NCBI GenBank assembly: GCA_037954325.1
Contig: JBBMNZ010000019.1
Location: 8,136,501 to 8,200,500, forward strand
From: Fistularia commersonii
Taxonomy: Eukaryota; Chordata; Actinopteri; Syngnathiformes; Fistulariidae
DNA: 64,000 bases
Reading direction: 5' to 3'
A program made the position numbers and the translations under genes. This document shows, in pieces, positions 35,701 to 48,959 of the stretch (the stretch's first letter is position 1; the number at the start of each line of letters is the position of its first letter). The notes under the pieces are model-generated. The model worked only from the letters and a program-made list of their open reading frames with translations. It made no database searches and was not told the DNA's origin.

Positions 35701-38700
35701 TATGGGTATGGATAACATTGTCTAACAGCATATTTGAGTAGGTCTCTGAGTAGAATTCCAGTGGAATACAATTAATTTCAGCTGATAAGGGTCTTTCTGT
35801 TACAAACCACAGTGTCATTGCTCATGATTTTGTTATTTGAAAATTATGCTCCCATTACCCTGTTAATCTGCAACAATTTAGCATTTTCTGATGATTGCAG
35901 TTTGTGTGATTTGGTTGTAAATAGACTTTAACTTTGCAGATCAAACCGGACCTTCAGGGATGACCTTATGCAGGGAAAGCAGATGTTTGAAGACATTATT
36001 AATCTCCAAAAAAAAAAAAAAAGCATTCAAAGACTGTCCTCAAATGAAATGTCTTACTAGATTATTGTGAAATTATAACCTTTGGGTTATAGAAAAAATA
36101 TTTCACTTAATTTTTTAGAAGCATGAACACAATAATGAGTGGTAGGTCTAATATTTTCTACTTTAAAACAGTGACCTACGGTAAATATAATCAAAATATG
36201 CATTGAAAATTCTGGAAACATGTTTGGTCTTTTCAGTTTCACCAGTAGGATTGGATGCTACTAAGGATCCCCATCTTTCAATCAAACAGCTGACTGGCAG
36301 AAATAAAGCTCTCTGTCCACACTTCCTGTTTTTTTTGACAATATGAGATTACTGGATCATAGTGCCATATCCCCTTATGCTACTTTCACTTTATAATATC
36401 AGCCCTTGAGTTTTGACCCCCTTTCTAAAAAAAAAGCTTGTAAAGTGCTGTGTATTCTCTAATTTTTTTGACAATTTCATTATAAGAAATTAACATGATG
36501 AATGAATTGTGATCATCTTATTGTATTTCAAAAATATCAACCCTAGGCAGCAGTTACAACACAAAGCTCACATTTCCACAACAATTTTGCAATTCTCTTG
36601 TGTCTCCCTTTCATTCTCTGGGACACCGGCAGAAAACTGCTTGTAGCTTCTTGAGGCTTCTTGAGGCTTCGAGCTGGATGGTATGAATTATCAGCTATGA
36701 TCAAGCTTGGGAAGATGCGAAAATGAATTAGCATTTGGCTCCAGGCTGTGCCACAATCACGGTGGAGCATTTTTACAGAGATACTCCAGCAACCTAATTT
36801 AAACATGCATATTGATAAAGTGTAGTAGTGATTCACTGGTGACATTTCCCCTTTTCTCTCACTCCACCTCTGCTCCTTCTGAACTAACTCGTTTGCTCAA
36901 ACGCATGGCTGGTGTCATGACATCAGGAGGGGAGAAAAAAAAAAAGCATTCAGTGTCAAGCTTGCTTTTTACCCCAGTGAACCAGTGAATTTTTTATAAA
37001 CCTTCCCCCAGAGGTTCATAACACAAAGGGAGTGAGAAAAAAATGTGTGAGTGACAGAGTCAGGCATGCAAGGGTTGAAGGGGGCTCTTTTCTAGATTCT
37101 AACAAGATGTTTTGTACATGGAACATGCATGAACACTCCTGAAGTTATGGTGAGGTGGCACTGCTTACTCCCTTACAGCTATAAACACATCCGCGTCATT
37201 CAGATATTCTTTTTCGCTTGGCGTTGACCCCACCATCCATTTATCCATGCTTTATGATTATCATAAATGCCTAGATTGCCTGCATAAAAATGTGGAGTGG
37301 GGATGAAGGCCTGCACTTCCATTAGTGGCCTCTTTTTACTGGAAGGGCCAAGTGTGTCCCCTGAGAAAGGCCAAAACTCTCACTATCCTCTATAGTCTGC
37401 CAGCTAGACTTTGTAATCAAGGACTGTACTAAGTGGTTGGCTAGGCTGATGATGATAAAATCATTGTGCATAGGGAATACAATAAGTCTGTGTTGTAGAG
37501 GTACAAAATTTCATCACAAAGATATCATCCCTTAAACATTTTAATATATATATATATATACATATAAATATTATATAATTTATACACAAGTATATATCAT
37601 TGTATCCTTCAAAACTGTTTTGTGAGTTGCAATTTCAACCAATACAATGCAGTAATTTATCAGATTAATATTGATTGTTTTCAACCAAAAGGATGGTTAT
37701 CTAGCCTGATTAAAAATTTTAACTGAATAAAAAAACAGGTATTTAGGATAGTCATTTCATAACTCAAAATAAAAAAAAAAAGTAAATGTAATGTCTTATA
37801 TTGTCTTATATTGTACTACATGATGATTTCATTGGTCATGTGATAATTATGTGCTTTCATACCACTGTCAATGCCAATACCAAGTCAATTAGCTACTTTC
37901 TCAATGTACAAAACATACACAGCATAATGCTGTGCTCAGTATCTAGGATTATTTTCATTTGTATTTCAACAAAGTTGCTATTAGTTTTTTGATTAACCAA
38001 GAGGAGAAATAAATCTCCCTTGTGTGTGAATGATATAATGTGATCTTGTCATTACACAGAGTTACGATCAGCAAACAAAATTATGTTTTGGCATCATGCA
38101 TCAAGTTTTTCTAAGCAGGACACAATTCCAATGTAAAACCAAGTTTAAGGGTTTTTAGAGTCGATCTTCATCATGACAAGAGACACAATTAGATTCCCCC
38201 CCCCTAAGTACAAGAGCACACCACAAAATGGGATATTATGACTCCATGCCAGCAAGTTTTGTTCTGTGATATTGTTTTAGAAACAATGAATGAATAAATC
38301 AATAAACGGAATTATAGATTTTTTTTTCCTGCAAAGTACTTTTGTCAGTAATTGAAATTAATTAGTGGAATAATATGAAAGCCCGATGCTTAACAAGGTG
38401 AACTATAATCCATTGCTTGTAGATTTTTCAGGTAGCTCAATCGTCTTGATGAAGTATCAGTCCAACTCCTTTTTGATGATCAGCAATTGTTGAGAAAGTG
38501 TTCTACTGGTACTTAAGGCTGAAAACTCCTGTTGAGGCCCTATATGACATGAAATTGGCATGTCGTATTCACAAATTTGAGTTTAAATTTGGTTTCAGCT
38601 TGCTTTGAGAAAGCAACCTTTGTAGAGATAAATCTAAGTACGAATGAAACCGATGGAAATACAAAACATGGTATGTGACACCGCATACAAATTCACAACC

Positions 38701-39529
38701 TTGTAAAAAAATATATTCCAGCAATCTGGACTGCAGCCATTGTGATTTACCAGACTGTGCAGAACACTTCATTTGCCTTTTTTTTCAAGTGGAATGATTA
38801 AAATGTGAAAGCATCTCTTGTAGGAACTCAAGGAAGGCAGCATCGTGTGTGTCCAGGAATGGAGGGCATTATGAGCATAATGACAGGAGATCAGTGTTGC
38901 CTCTCATTCCCAATGACAGTTTGAAACTAATTTGCTCATTATCTTCAATGCCACCATGAATATGAATTGAACAGGCCTTTATTGTTAATAGTCTACCCTA
39001 CTGTTGGTTTTTTAGTGAAAGTGGTCTTCTGTGTGACAAATCTGTCATATGGCCTTGGGTGTTTGTCAACAAACAGTGGAAGGAGAATATTAGTATATTT
39101 ATTGATTATTATTTTTATTTTCTTTAACTGTGTGTAGATCTTGTGGTCCAGGGAAATTGTTGTATGGAACCCTTAACAGGGGATGCAACACCTCTGTTGG
39201 CAATGGTGGTTAATGAATTAGATGCAAGACTGGGACAGTAAGAAATTAATTTATAAAGTGAAAATGTAGGTAAAATGAGATGTATTATTATATTTTCTTC
39301 ATTACTGTTATATGCAACAATTGAAATACTTTGCAGCCACAGCTGTTATCTGTTTGTGAAACACAGCCAGAAAAAGGCTAGCATTGCATCCTTTCATTTG
39401 GCTCATTGATTCTCCTTGTGGCCAAATGGGAATGCTCAATACAGATTTATTTATTTATCCATTTTTTTTTTAATGTGAACAGAAAACAGAACAAATTATT
39501 ATTTAATGACAATTTATTTGACTGGGGAT
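35701..39529. other. Long unique AT-rich stretch with small repeats
   Basis: Includes a 10-bp tandem (CTTCTTGAGG twice, about 36648-36670), a (TA)n tract at 37542-37566, a tandem GTCTTATATT pair at about 37792-37812 and several poly-A runs. No exon or transposon recognised. Confidence 0.45.
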
Positions 39530-39760
39530 ATTGATTGTTATCCATGTTTCCTTCGCTTGCCTTAATGGACCCTCTTTCAGCGATGGCAGCCAAAGAAATA
39601 CTGGATATGCATTTATTGTTGATGCTATATTTGCCAGCAGCAAGGAAAATGCTAATCGATATTGATGGAGATTTGTCGGTGTTACGATTTATTTGGCGTA
39701 TTGGCTGGAATATGGAAAATCTCCTGCGGGTATCTGGTTTATGAAAGTTCAAAACAAAGC
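39530..39760. promoter_or_regulatory. Candidate conserved non-coding block, stop-poor on both strands
   Basis: A sharp change from the surrounding AT-rich DNA to balanced sequence with several CpGs. Open frames run through it on both strands (69 codons plus, 101 codons minus). The plus frame starts LSMFPSLALMDPLSAMAAKE-like, but I recognise no family, and it lacks a convincing acceptor and donor. The sequence could be a coding exon of an unknown gene; I favour a conserved regulatory element. Confidence 0.3.
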
Positions 39761-41379
39761 CTCTCTTGACATTTTTCTGATCCTCTAGATTTATCTCCTT
39801 TTTTAACCTTCAAGTTCAATTGCATCTATAAGTAAGAGTCCCCTCCATAAACATCCTCTTACCTTGTAATTGAATTCTGTAGTGAGGCTTCTAACAAGTT
39901 TAATGTCCAGGCTGCTCAAATTATGTTGTCAAGAATCAAATGAAATGCAGTGTGAAGACAAATGATAAACTCGTTCACAATGTTCACAAATAATGTTGAA
40001 CCTTGAAAAATGCTTTAGATGCTCTCTCTTTAACAAACTGGAACACATTTCAATGCTTCTGCTATACTGTACAGCATATAGATATAGTTTCATAAACTAT
40101 TGTTAGCACAATACCTATTTATGAATACAAAGAAGGATGTTGTTTTTACAGTTTAGGCAGAAGCTGTAGTGCTTTTTTCAGAGGTAAATTAAGTAATGAC
40201 TAAAGACCCCTGGGTATCTGCTAACAATACGAGTTTCTCACACAAATAGGTGTTCTGTGGGCTTCAGTCCTCACAGAGAAAAACATGTGATATCTATCTG
40301 AACAATTATCTTTCTAAGAATGTTGCGAGGAGAGTGTAAATCCACACAGCACTGTGTGCTGAATTCAAATAACTAGTTGGGCCCAATATCAGCATTATTT
40401 GTTTTTGCTTCATGTCACTGGAGGAATCAGAAAGATAATTTAATCTCATATAATTTTCATCATATATTCATCATATATTCATCATATATTCTACAAATAT
40501 CTGCTGTTGTTAAAGGGTGGCTTGAAGAATGCAAATCTATTTCAGTATTTGTGACACTGTCACTTAGGACCACATAAACCCTTGTTAATTGTTAAATTAT
40601 TGACTGTATAAAACGCACAGTGTGATCCAGGGGAGTGTTTAGAGGGAAAAAAAAATACAGCTGGAAGGACAAACAGTTCAGCTTCTGAGACTGGGAAGAT
40701 TCTCCAGCTTTTGCTGGCCAGCAGCAACAACAAAGTAAGGAGATGGGATTTAAAAACATGTTTGTGCCACGCAGAGCTGATTTATAATGAATAAATCCCC
40801 CCCGAAAAAGAAAAAAAGAAACCCCAGAACTGTCAGTTGTTCCTTCTTTCAACTGATTTACTACAGATGGACAGGAAGATATTTCTCAATACTTACTGAC
40901 CTTAATATGAAGCTTTCGAAATATCTTTTTTTTTTTTTTGTTATAATTATTTACATTTATTCTTGATGCTGGATCTCATTTATTAAGTTTGTTTTTCTTC
41001 AACATAACATTAACACAAATGAAATTGCAACCTTTAAATAACTTTTGCCTGCCACAAGGATTCTTGACGGATTGACCATCATTAGTAAAAATCAGACCAC
41101 AAACCTAGAGCAGTAAACATTATTTGTAAAACGCCAATGTACAGACAGATAATTATGGATCTGCATGATCATATTTGCTTGACTCTCTTCAAACAAGAGG
41201 AATCCAATTGTTCTCTCACACTCAGTTTTCCTGACCCAAGACAAATAGTCTTTTCTCACACTGTCCAACAGAGAAGAACCATGTGACTTGATTCCATTGC
41301 TAGTTCAGTTACACTGAGCCGATTTAAAAATCAATATGTGTCAACCAGTGACACTGTCTTTGTTAGTGCCATAGCAGAC
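39761..41379. other. Unique AT-rich non-coding DNA
   Basis: Contains an 11-bp tandem (ATCATATATTC, three copies, about 40459-40492). Nothing else recognised. Confidence 0.45.
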
Positions 41380-41720
41380 TGCTGGATTCAATCTCACGAA
41401 AGCTACATCTGCAATCCTACTCTGTAATTACACATGCATTCTCTTTCTTTCATCGTGTCTATTCACTGCAAAGAGCTTATGCAAGCGCTAAATCGCTTTG
41501 AGTCCCTCATCTTACTCGATGCCATTGAATGGGTGAAATATTAATTTGGTTACGCCAAGAGTGCAGTGTCTGAGTTTTGAGTGTGACAGTGCTAATGGAG
41601 AAATAGGGGTTGTGTAATTGTATGCTGTGGCGTGCTTCCAGCTACAACATAAACTGACTAATAACATTTAGCTATGGCCAAGCCAGTCATATACCTGAGC
41701 TTGAGCATGTAGGCAGGACG
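41380..41720. promoter_or_regulatory. Candidate conserved non-coding block
   Basis: Balanced repeat-free DNA with phrases GCTTATGCAAGCGCTAAATC (a near-palindromic CTTATGCAAGCGC) and GTGAAATATTAATTTGGTTA. No coding frame of note. Confidence 0.28.
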
Positions 41721-44700
41721 GCTAGGACAAAAGAAAGATGGAGGGCAAACTCAATGAGTGAAAAAGGAAGTGTGGAAGAAGCAAGAAAAAGGAAGAGATA
41801 TATTTTTCTGGACATGAATTATTCATGTACCTCCCAAGTAGAGTGTGTAGCTGCATCATTGGTCCTGTTCTGTGCCTATATCCTCAAATTTGAGTATTTC
41901 GTTTCCGATTTCTGCACTAGAATTTCAGGATACCTTACTCTTGTTTTGCCTGATCATTTGTCATACTTTAGAATTAAAATATAGGGAATATTTTGTGAAG
42001 AGGAAAAAAAAAACGGGCTGATTTAATCACTCTTTGTTTGTTACAGTGGCTTTTCTCTGCAGAAGCTTTTTTAGGTGCAACACATTTTGGGATGTTCATA
42101 TTTTGTCTGGATGTTACTGCAAGAACCATTAATGTTAGATATGGAGAGGTTGATTTTTTTCATAAGTGAATTAGTCAGTTACATTTTCAGTCTATTGCTT
42201 GTTTTGTTTTGTTTTTTTTGTTGATGGATATTTTCAAATTTTAATCAATGGATGCTGGTTTGACCCTGATGATGCTTGAACAGAGGTCTCTCCTTAAACA
42301 CATCACTAAAATGTCAATATCTCTGTTGCTGTTTGGGTTATATCCTTGAGGTTGATGTCTTTAGACAGGTGAAACCCCAAATAAGATACTTTCATTGTTA
42401 CTCTTACTGCAGCTGATGAAAAAATTGGATGAGCCAAAATTGAAGTACACACATTTATTCCTCCCTCATTTTCTTCTGCATTAAGCAGGGGATAACACCA
42501 GGGATGTAATTACTTACCCCAAATTAAATTCTCTATCAAATTCTTTTTGACATTTAAATTTCAATTAAAAATATAATGTTACTACCAAACATATACACTT
42601 TGGATCAAATAAAAGGTTCTTTGGTTTTAGCTTTGTGATGTCCAACTTTTTGGAAACCCCATTATTTCAATATGCGGGTGGGTGGGGTGGTTGGGCAGGA
42701 TGATGCCAGCTGAATGGGGGCGGTCATTTCTTGCTGATGCTAGAATTTCAGTCTTTCTTGTTTTTTTTTCCATCTAGCATTGCACTGTAACACGATTAGG
42801 AGGATAATAGGATTTTTTTTCTGGAAAATAAATAATACATGTCAGGTGTGCTCACAGGTGGAGCCTGATGTGAGGAACCATATTATTTGGAATAGATTTG
42901 TTGAAAGTATTTGCATATTAACATCTTAATTAAATGTGCTTAGGGTTAGTTTTATGGTTTTCTACATGATTGAGTGGGTTGCTACATAGGAACAGATACA
43001 TAGCTGGCGTTTTAATCTGGCTCTATAAAGGATCACTTCTGCTTCTGTCATAAACGTTATAAGCAGCCGAGTGTTTCTAGAAGGGCCAACAGGACATTCT
43101 GGGCTAGTTTCTCCTGAGAAGAATGATATTCTATATGGGAACACTCGTTGAACAGACATATTTGCACTGATTAGAGGCCAAAAAATTATACCATATTTTA
43201 CACTGCCGTGTCTGGTATCTGATTATAATTATTATTGTTGCAAAAAATATACCAACATGCATACAGTTAAATTAAAGCTGCAACTCTAATGCAAATAAAA
43301 AAAATCTGACTTTTATTTTCATTTCTTGCAAATTTGTATGTCAGTTCCATTGAAATATTGAACAATACAATGCACACACATTAGTTTTACACCTGCATAA
43401 AAAGCTCCACGCTGTTGGGTACAACTAGCATTCCTGCAAAAAGGGGTTTGCCCATTCTGCAAATATATTTAAAGTTTCTGAATTACTGTACCAATAATAG
43501 TTTACAGGTGAGCATTCAGATTTTGTGTCTCTGTGAGGAGTGTGGCAAGGGGCTTGTGCTTGGATAGCTTGGTGAGCTGCAGCAAAGAGTGCAATGTTGC
43601 GCTGGAAATAGCTGATTCCTTTGCAATCAGTGGAAACGCTGAGAAATTGGGCCAATCTAACTAAAACGAGAAGAAGGGAGGTGGGAACTGAGAGAGAGTG
43701 AGTTAAGAGTAACCCACACCCATGCATATACGTGTACTCACACATGCACAAAACAGAGGAAAAGCATGAGAGTGACAGTGAGTGAGAGAGACAGAGAGAG
43801 AAAGAGACAGACTGATGGACAGAATCAAAATTTTGTATTGATAATAGGGGAGAAGAATTATGCATAATGTGTTTCTTCAGACCACAATTGTGTAATATTG
43901 ACAATTTTGAACTAATGCTGTGTTTCATATCATGATTCTTGACATATGCAAGGGCAGCAATGTGAGGACAGCTACATACAGTGAGAAGATCCCTTCATTA
44001 TAATACCAAAAAAAAACTTTGAAGCTGTAGAGCACTGCAAAAACTCTAATTAAGAGGCATTTTTTCTGTCAATATCTATTCTTTTGTTTTTCTTCTTAAA
44101 TTTAAAAACAAGTCAACTAGCTTTTTGAAAAATGTTGAAGATTATCTTATTTTTAGATATCTGTATTTCAGGATGCTGTGTTTTACGCCGTTAAATAAGT
44201 GTGTTTCTTTGGCCTAGTTGGTTTGCTGAAGGGTACAGTGTCAACAGTGTTTATTTTAGTGACAGGGCTATGGACTCAAGGTACCTGTACTTCAACATGA
44301 ATAATAATGTTATGGGAGAGGAAGATTAAAGACTCTTTGTAGCTCTGCAGATTTTGTATACCACCTGCTGGCAGTTTCTGCAAGATTATTCTTTGGCAGC
44401 TTCTCATTAAAATTGGGGAAGCTTAAAATAAGTCACATGTTTTTTCTCTCCATCTGTATTTTTGTCCATATGGGACAGTATGGGATACTATATGGGGTAC
44501 TAAATATGTTTTTTCTTCCTCATTTCCTCATTGCTCCTCTAATATAACTCACCTTTTGCCTAGTGTGTCCCTAAAAAGCAAGATATACAGCTGCCTCATT
44601 TACCTCCTCTAAATCTGTTCACACATCAACCTCGTGTACTTAACAGTCACTCAAGGGGTCACCATCATTTCCACCCTGCACTTAATCTCTCCATTGCTCT

Positions 44701-44849
44701 CTGTCACATTAGAGAGAAAGCGCAGTGAAAAATACATAAGTCCGCAGTGGGAGAGGATGTAAAAAAGGTCAGTGCCCCACCATTTGCAGTAGTGAATCAA
44801 GGTGGGAGTGATTAATAAAGAAATAGATAAATAAAAATAGGCCCAGGTA
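41721..44849. other. Unique AT-rich non-coding DNA
   Basis: Purine-rich GA patches at about 43765-43812 and GC-richer DNA at 42670-42735 (GGGTGGGTGGGGTGG, a possible G-quadruplex former). A 167-codon minus-strand open frame (43425-43928) owes part of its length to the CT/GA patch (Ser-Leu strings) and has no recognisable domain. Confidence 0.4.
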
Positions 44850-45500
44850 GTTAGCAGAGTAATGAGACAGCTGCGCCCATCAGCAATCGATGAGCTCGAG
44901 AGAAAGTAATCACTACAGCTTCCTTAACAGTATTTTAATTGGGTGTCAGTCATTACTGGAACTGCAACATCCTAGCTCGCTCCTATGTGTCTGAATGAGA
45001 AAATGATCAGTGCCGGTGTATATTTCTGCCACTAACTATGGGATATTATCGTTTATAATTAATGTGTCCTTTGCACTTGCGTCTTTGAGTATGTGCACTT
45101 CTGTGTCTGTGTGCGTGACAACACTCACCAGTCATTAGCATTGATTTTTCCATGAGGAGCCTCTCTCCCTGGTTTCCATCTCTCTCAACAAGCTTGCCCC
45201 AACCCCTCCGCCCATTGCTCCATTCCATGCAAATGGCTGTAATTTTGCTCTTACGGTCTTGGACACTGTAGACTCTGCCCTCCAGTGGTGTAAAAGATGG
45301 CGGCCATTGATTGGGGCATCCAGACACTTGCCCTCCCCCTTTCCACTGATGTATACCTCTGTCAATGGGAATCTTGGGGAAGTTACGAGCGATCCGCATG
45401 GCTTCCAATTAACAAACTCAATGCCAGACAACCAGCTGCTGCCCTCTTTGCCAATGCATTTGTCAGCTGTTAGCATTGGATGGTCCAACTAAACTTAACC
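44850..45500. promoter_or_regulatory. Candidate conserved non-coding block
   Basis: A long balanced island. 44870-44950 includes GACAGCTGCGCCCATCAGCA (CAGCTG E-box) and ATCGATGAGCTCGAG. 45130-45490 has overlapping minus-strand open frames of 120 and 117 codons in two different frames, which argues for low stop density from composition rather than coding. No recognisable protein motif. Confidence 0.3.
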
Positions 45501-46979
45501 TCTTCCATAGTCTTTTCATTATAATCAGGGAAGAGTTGTCAAGAGCCAAAGACATGCGGAGTGGGAAATGGGTTTTGTATGAATGTTGGTTTTCAGAGAG
45601 AACTTCTTTTTTTTGATGGACATTAAATCTTGAATATTAATCACTCACTCACTTATTTTGCTGGAATTATCACATATGTGAAATGACTTTTTCATGTGCA
45701 GGCCATTATTTTACATGTAATTGCTCAAAGTTAATCCACCCAGCTCTCCTTCACAAACCATTTATTTAGAAGAGTAACTGGTTGAAAAGAAGGAATGGGT
45801 TGACTGGCTCTTGATTGTTTACTGTATGACAAAGTGATTATTAGAAGTCTGTTTTGATTAAAATCTTGAATGGCATGGGAGAAGCTGCGTTGAGTCAAGT
45901 TCATTGTTAAGCCGCACCTCTCTTGCAGTCATTGTTTTCTATCGGCTTGCACAGAGCACATTGGTGCATGTGTACTCACAAACCCCACCTCGGTAATAAA
46001 CATCAAAAGGACAAGATTATCAATATCCCCCCTGGAGTAATATTTGCATGTATGCATATTACAACTATTAAAACAAAACTGGCTTTAAAAAAAGCATTCA
46101 TGCAAAGACCAGAATTAATCAGGCAAGGACAACAAACAGCAGATCAAAGAAATCTTGGAACCCTGGCTGCTGAAACTGCAATTAATATTCCAAGACCATG
46201 GCCCAACTGCCACCGATTATTTCAAGTGCCATTGTTTTCCCCACCACCAAGGAGGCTTAATCATCTTAATGTTTTGGGGAGAAGCAGTGAGAAGCCTGAC
46301 ATTTTGGTTTTTGTTTCCTTCAGTGTAATAGGGGTAGAGATGCTTGCAAGCCACAGCACATTAAGACCTGATTACTGCAATTTTCTTCCATCTTCACATA
46401 GAAAGCAGCCTCTTTCCCTCCTTACTCAACCATACCAGCCGTGGTCCAGAGAAACTGACATTTTGCCAGGCAGCTTTTTTTAATTTTGTTTTGTTTCTTT
46501 TTGAATTTTTTTTTCTACGGGTATGTTTACTTGCCGCCAACCCCTTATCTACCTCCCACCCCTTCTCAGGCAGTGAGCCCACTGTTCCAAATGGGGAAAA
46601 TACGGCAATCCGTGTAACGTGAACATAATAACATCAACAAAACGTTTAATTCCTCGTCTAATTCAGTACAGTGGCTGAGCCACTGCGTGTGGGATCGAAG
46701 ACAATCCTCTGCCGTCACTTACCAACCGCAGTCTGGGGCTGGCCTTTTCTCAGAATCTTTAATGGCAAGACACTCAGATTTCATCTGGCTTTGACTTGCC
46801 ATTTAAACAAGACAAAACCCACAGGTATTTTTTAAATTTTGGGGAGCATCCTAATGGCAGCTTTTTTTTGAATTTGGATGATGGTCTCGTAGAAATGATG
46901 CAGGGAATGTAAAGTTTACCTGACTTCGGTGGCATTTTAGGTTATTGCTTTATGAGAAAAGCCAGTGGCAATATAATCA
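45501..46979. other. Unique non-coding DNA with scattered balanced segments
   Basis: A 186-codon plus-strand open frame (45923-46483) is the longest unexplained frame that is not repeat-derived. It shows no domain, signal or low-complexity bias that I recognise and no flanking splice pair was found. A short perfect hairpin, CAGTGGC-TGA-GCCACTG, lies at 46669-46685 within a CpG-containing segment (46630-46830). Confidence 0.4.
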
Positions 46980-47230
46980 AAAGCTTTTATGCCTTCTCCT
47001 TTTGAATTCCAGCCCATGGGGTCCCAATTTCATCAGCAATATTACACTGCTCATTACCTCAAAAAAACACAGTGGCCCACATTTTAAGCCACTGCTCTTT
47101 TATGAACTTATTTTGCCTTAAGCATTGATATCATAAGGTTTTTATTGCATTTCTATTGTCTTACTCCCTTGTAGTCACAGTGTTTGAATGGCAGGGGCTC
47201 TTCACAAGAGTTGGCTCATAACTAAGGGCT
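46980..47230. promoter_or_regulatory. Candidate conserved non-coding block
   Basis: Balanced, repeat-free sequence including CCAGCCCATGGGGTCCCAAT, TTTCATCAGCAATATTACAC and AGGTTTTTATTGCATTTCTA. No coding frame. Called on texture only. Confidence 0.28.
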
Positions 47231-48349
47231 TTAACAGGAATATAATTTTTGGATCGTTTGTGTTAATGAATTAAAAATGTGTACCCTTGAATTAATACTT
47301 TGTACCCTCACACTGAATTGGTAACTTACTTTGGCATATAGATCATGAACTGTTCAGCTCAGCTGCTCTTTAAGTCTTAAAAGGTGCTTTAAAAATTAAT
47401 GTCAAGTTTGTATTGAGAGCCAGTATATTGTGTCTAACTGTCTCACAGGCTTAAAATAGGAAAGGAAGTATGCAGTATAAGCAGCCAATTACAATAACTG
47501 ACTGTATAACTGGAACAGTGTTTCAATGTATTTAATTATTGACACAAGGATTTTATAAGGAAATATGCACCTCCCCAAACTCCCCACCTATCAGATTCCT
47601 TATTGCTGTCAATTATTCTCACACATCAGTTAAAAAGTTGTCCCCCGAAAAGCTCACACTTCAAAGCATCAAGTCAAATCTCACATCTTACTGCTAATAA
47701 TGAAGTAAAACTATATACTGCAACCAGCTCCTCCTGTGCCACATTCAAATCTTTTAAACATACACAAGCACCGTGTACTGCGCTTTCATGGTGTCTTCAT
47801 CACAGCTGTTGAGGAGGCATGTATTAGGAGTGCCCTCTCTGTAACTGCCTGAGAGCAAAACCACTTAGCATTATCAACAGGTGACAATCACATGAAAAGA
47901 ACAGCTACTTAGGAAGTCACCCGGGGTGGTTTAGGGACACAAAACAGTATGACAACACTACACATGTTGTTTTGTTTCACAGAGTGGACTTCAAAGGAAG
48001 TAATTAAAAAGCTTTGCTTATTTTCAAAATCTGTAAGTGGTTTTCAATCGGTAATGGGATTTCTGTGAAATATTAACAGTTAACCACTTGCATAGATGAT
48101 TTAGTGCATATTAGTATTCCTGATTCATAGTTCCTGACATAATTAGCTGATATGTACGTTATATGGACAAGGAAGACCTAGAACAGAGTAGAGAGGAAAA
48201 TGTTCAAAGGTCCCGCTCAACTCCTGCGTACAAACGCACACCTTTTTTTTTTCTTCTCAGTTTTCTCAAAGCTTTACCTCTTCGGTGTTTGTCGTATCAT
48301 GTGCCTCATTATTTTTTGTCCCTTAAACCTCCACAGGTTTTTTTTCTTC
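47231..48349. other. Unique AT-rich non-coding DNA
   Basis: No recognised element. Confidence 0.45.
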
Positions 48350-48680
48350 AAACCTGAAATACTCATTTAATTCAACTTTTTACATTTATTGATCATTCGC
48401 ATCGAATATTTCAACTGCCTTGAAACTGTACCGGGCACCTTTTGAAACCCCTGTTTGTGCTATTTTATTTACCACTCACATAAATGGCTGGGGGCATTTT
48501 AAAGAGCCAATCAGGGTGTTTTTGATTTGCTTTAGATGAAAGAAACCACAGCCATTAAGAACAGCTTGAAGCTCCCTCACAGTTAAATCAAAAAGGACAG
48601 TGATTTAATTTGATGTACAGGTAAAACCAGACCAGGATAATGATGTCCAGCTTCCTGAACAGATAAGATGTGTGCAAGTT
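48350..48680. promoter_or_regulatory. Candidate conserved non-coding block
   Basis: Balanced sequence containing GATCATTCGCATCGAATATT, GAGCCAATCAGGGTG (a CCAAT box core) and homopolymer-poor DNA. No coding frame. Function is inferred from composition only. Confidence 0.25.
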
Positions 48681-48959
48681 TTCACCATCAAGTTATCAAC
48701 GCATACAATATTAGATTAAGTAACGGTGTTACAGTTTAAACTAATGGCACAAAGACCCATCCATGGGAGCTGTCCGTGGTTCTGAAATGCTCCCTCTCAA
48801 GCTGGAGGGTAATGCCAAGAACAAGTGGTGTAGATAAAATATTTCATTAAATTCATTGCTGCTCCAAATTATGATTTCTTAATCAAAATTATAAAGCAAA
48901 CAAATTAAATATTTAATTTTCAAAACATACCCCAGCATTACCCCGGCAAAGCATCAAAT

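Noticed and set aside
43425..43928. 167-codon minus-strand open frame
   Set aside because: Part of it is Ser-Leu coding from a GA/CT patch and there is no start context, splice pair or domain.
45046..45488. Two overlapping minus-strand frames of 117 and 120 codons as a gene
   Set aside because: Two long frames in different registers over the same DNA point to low stop density; neither shows a recognisable motif or exon boundaries.
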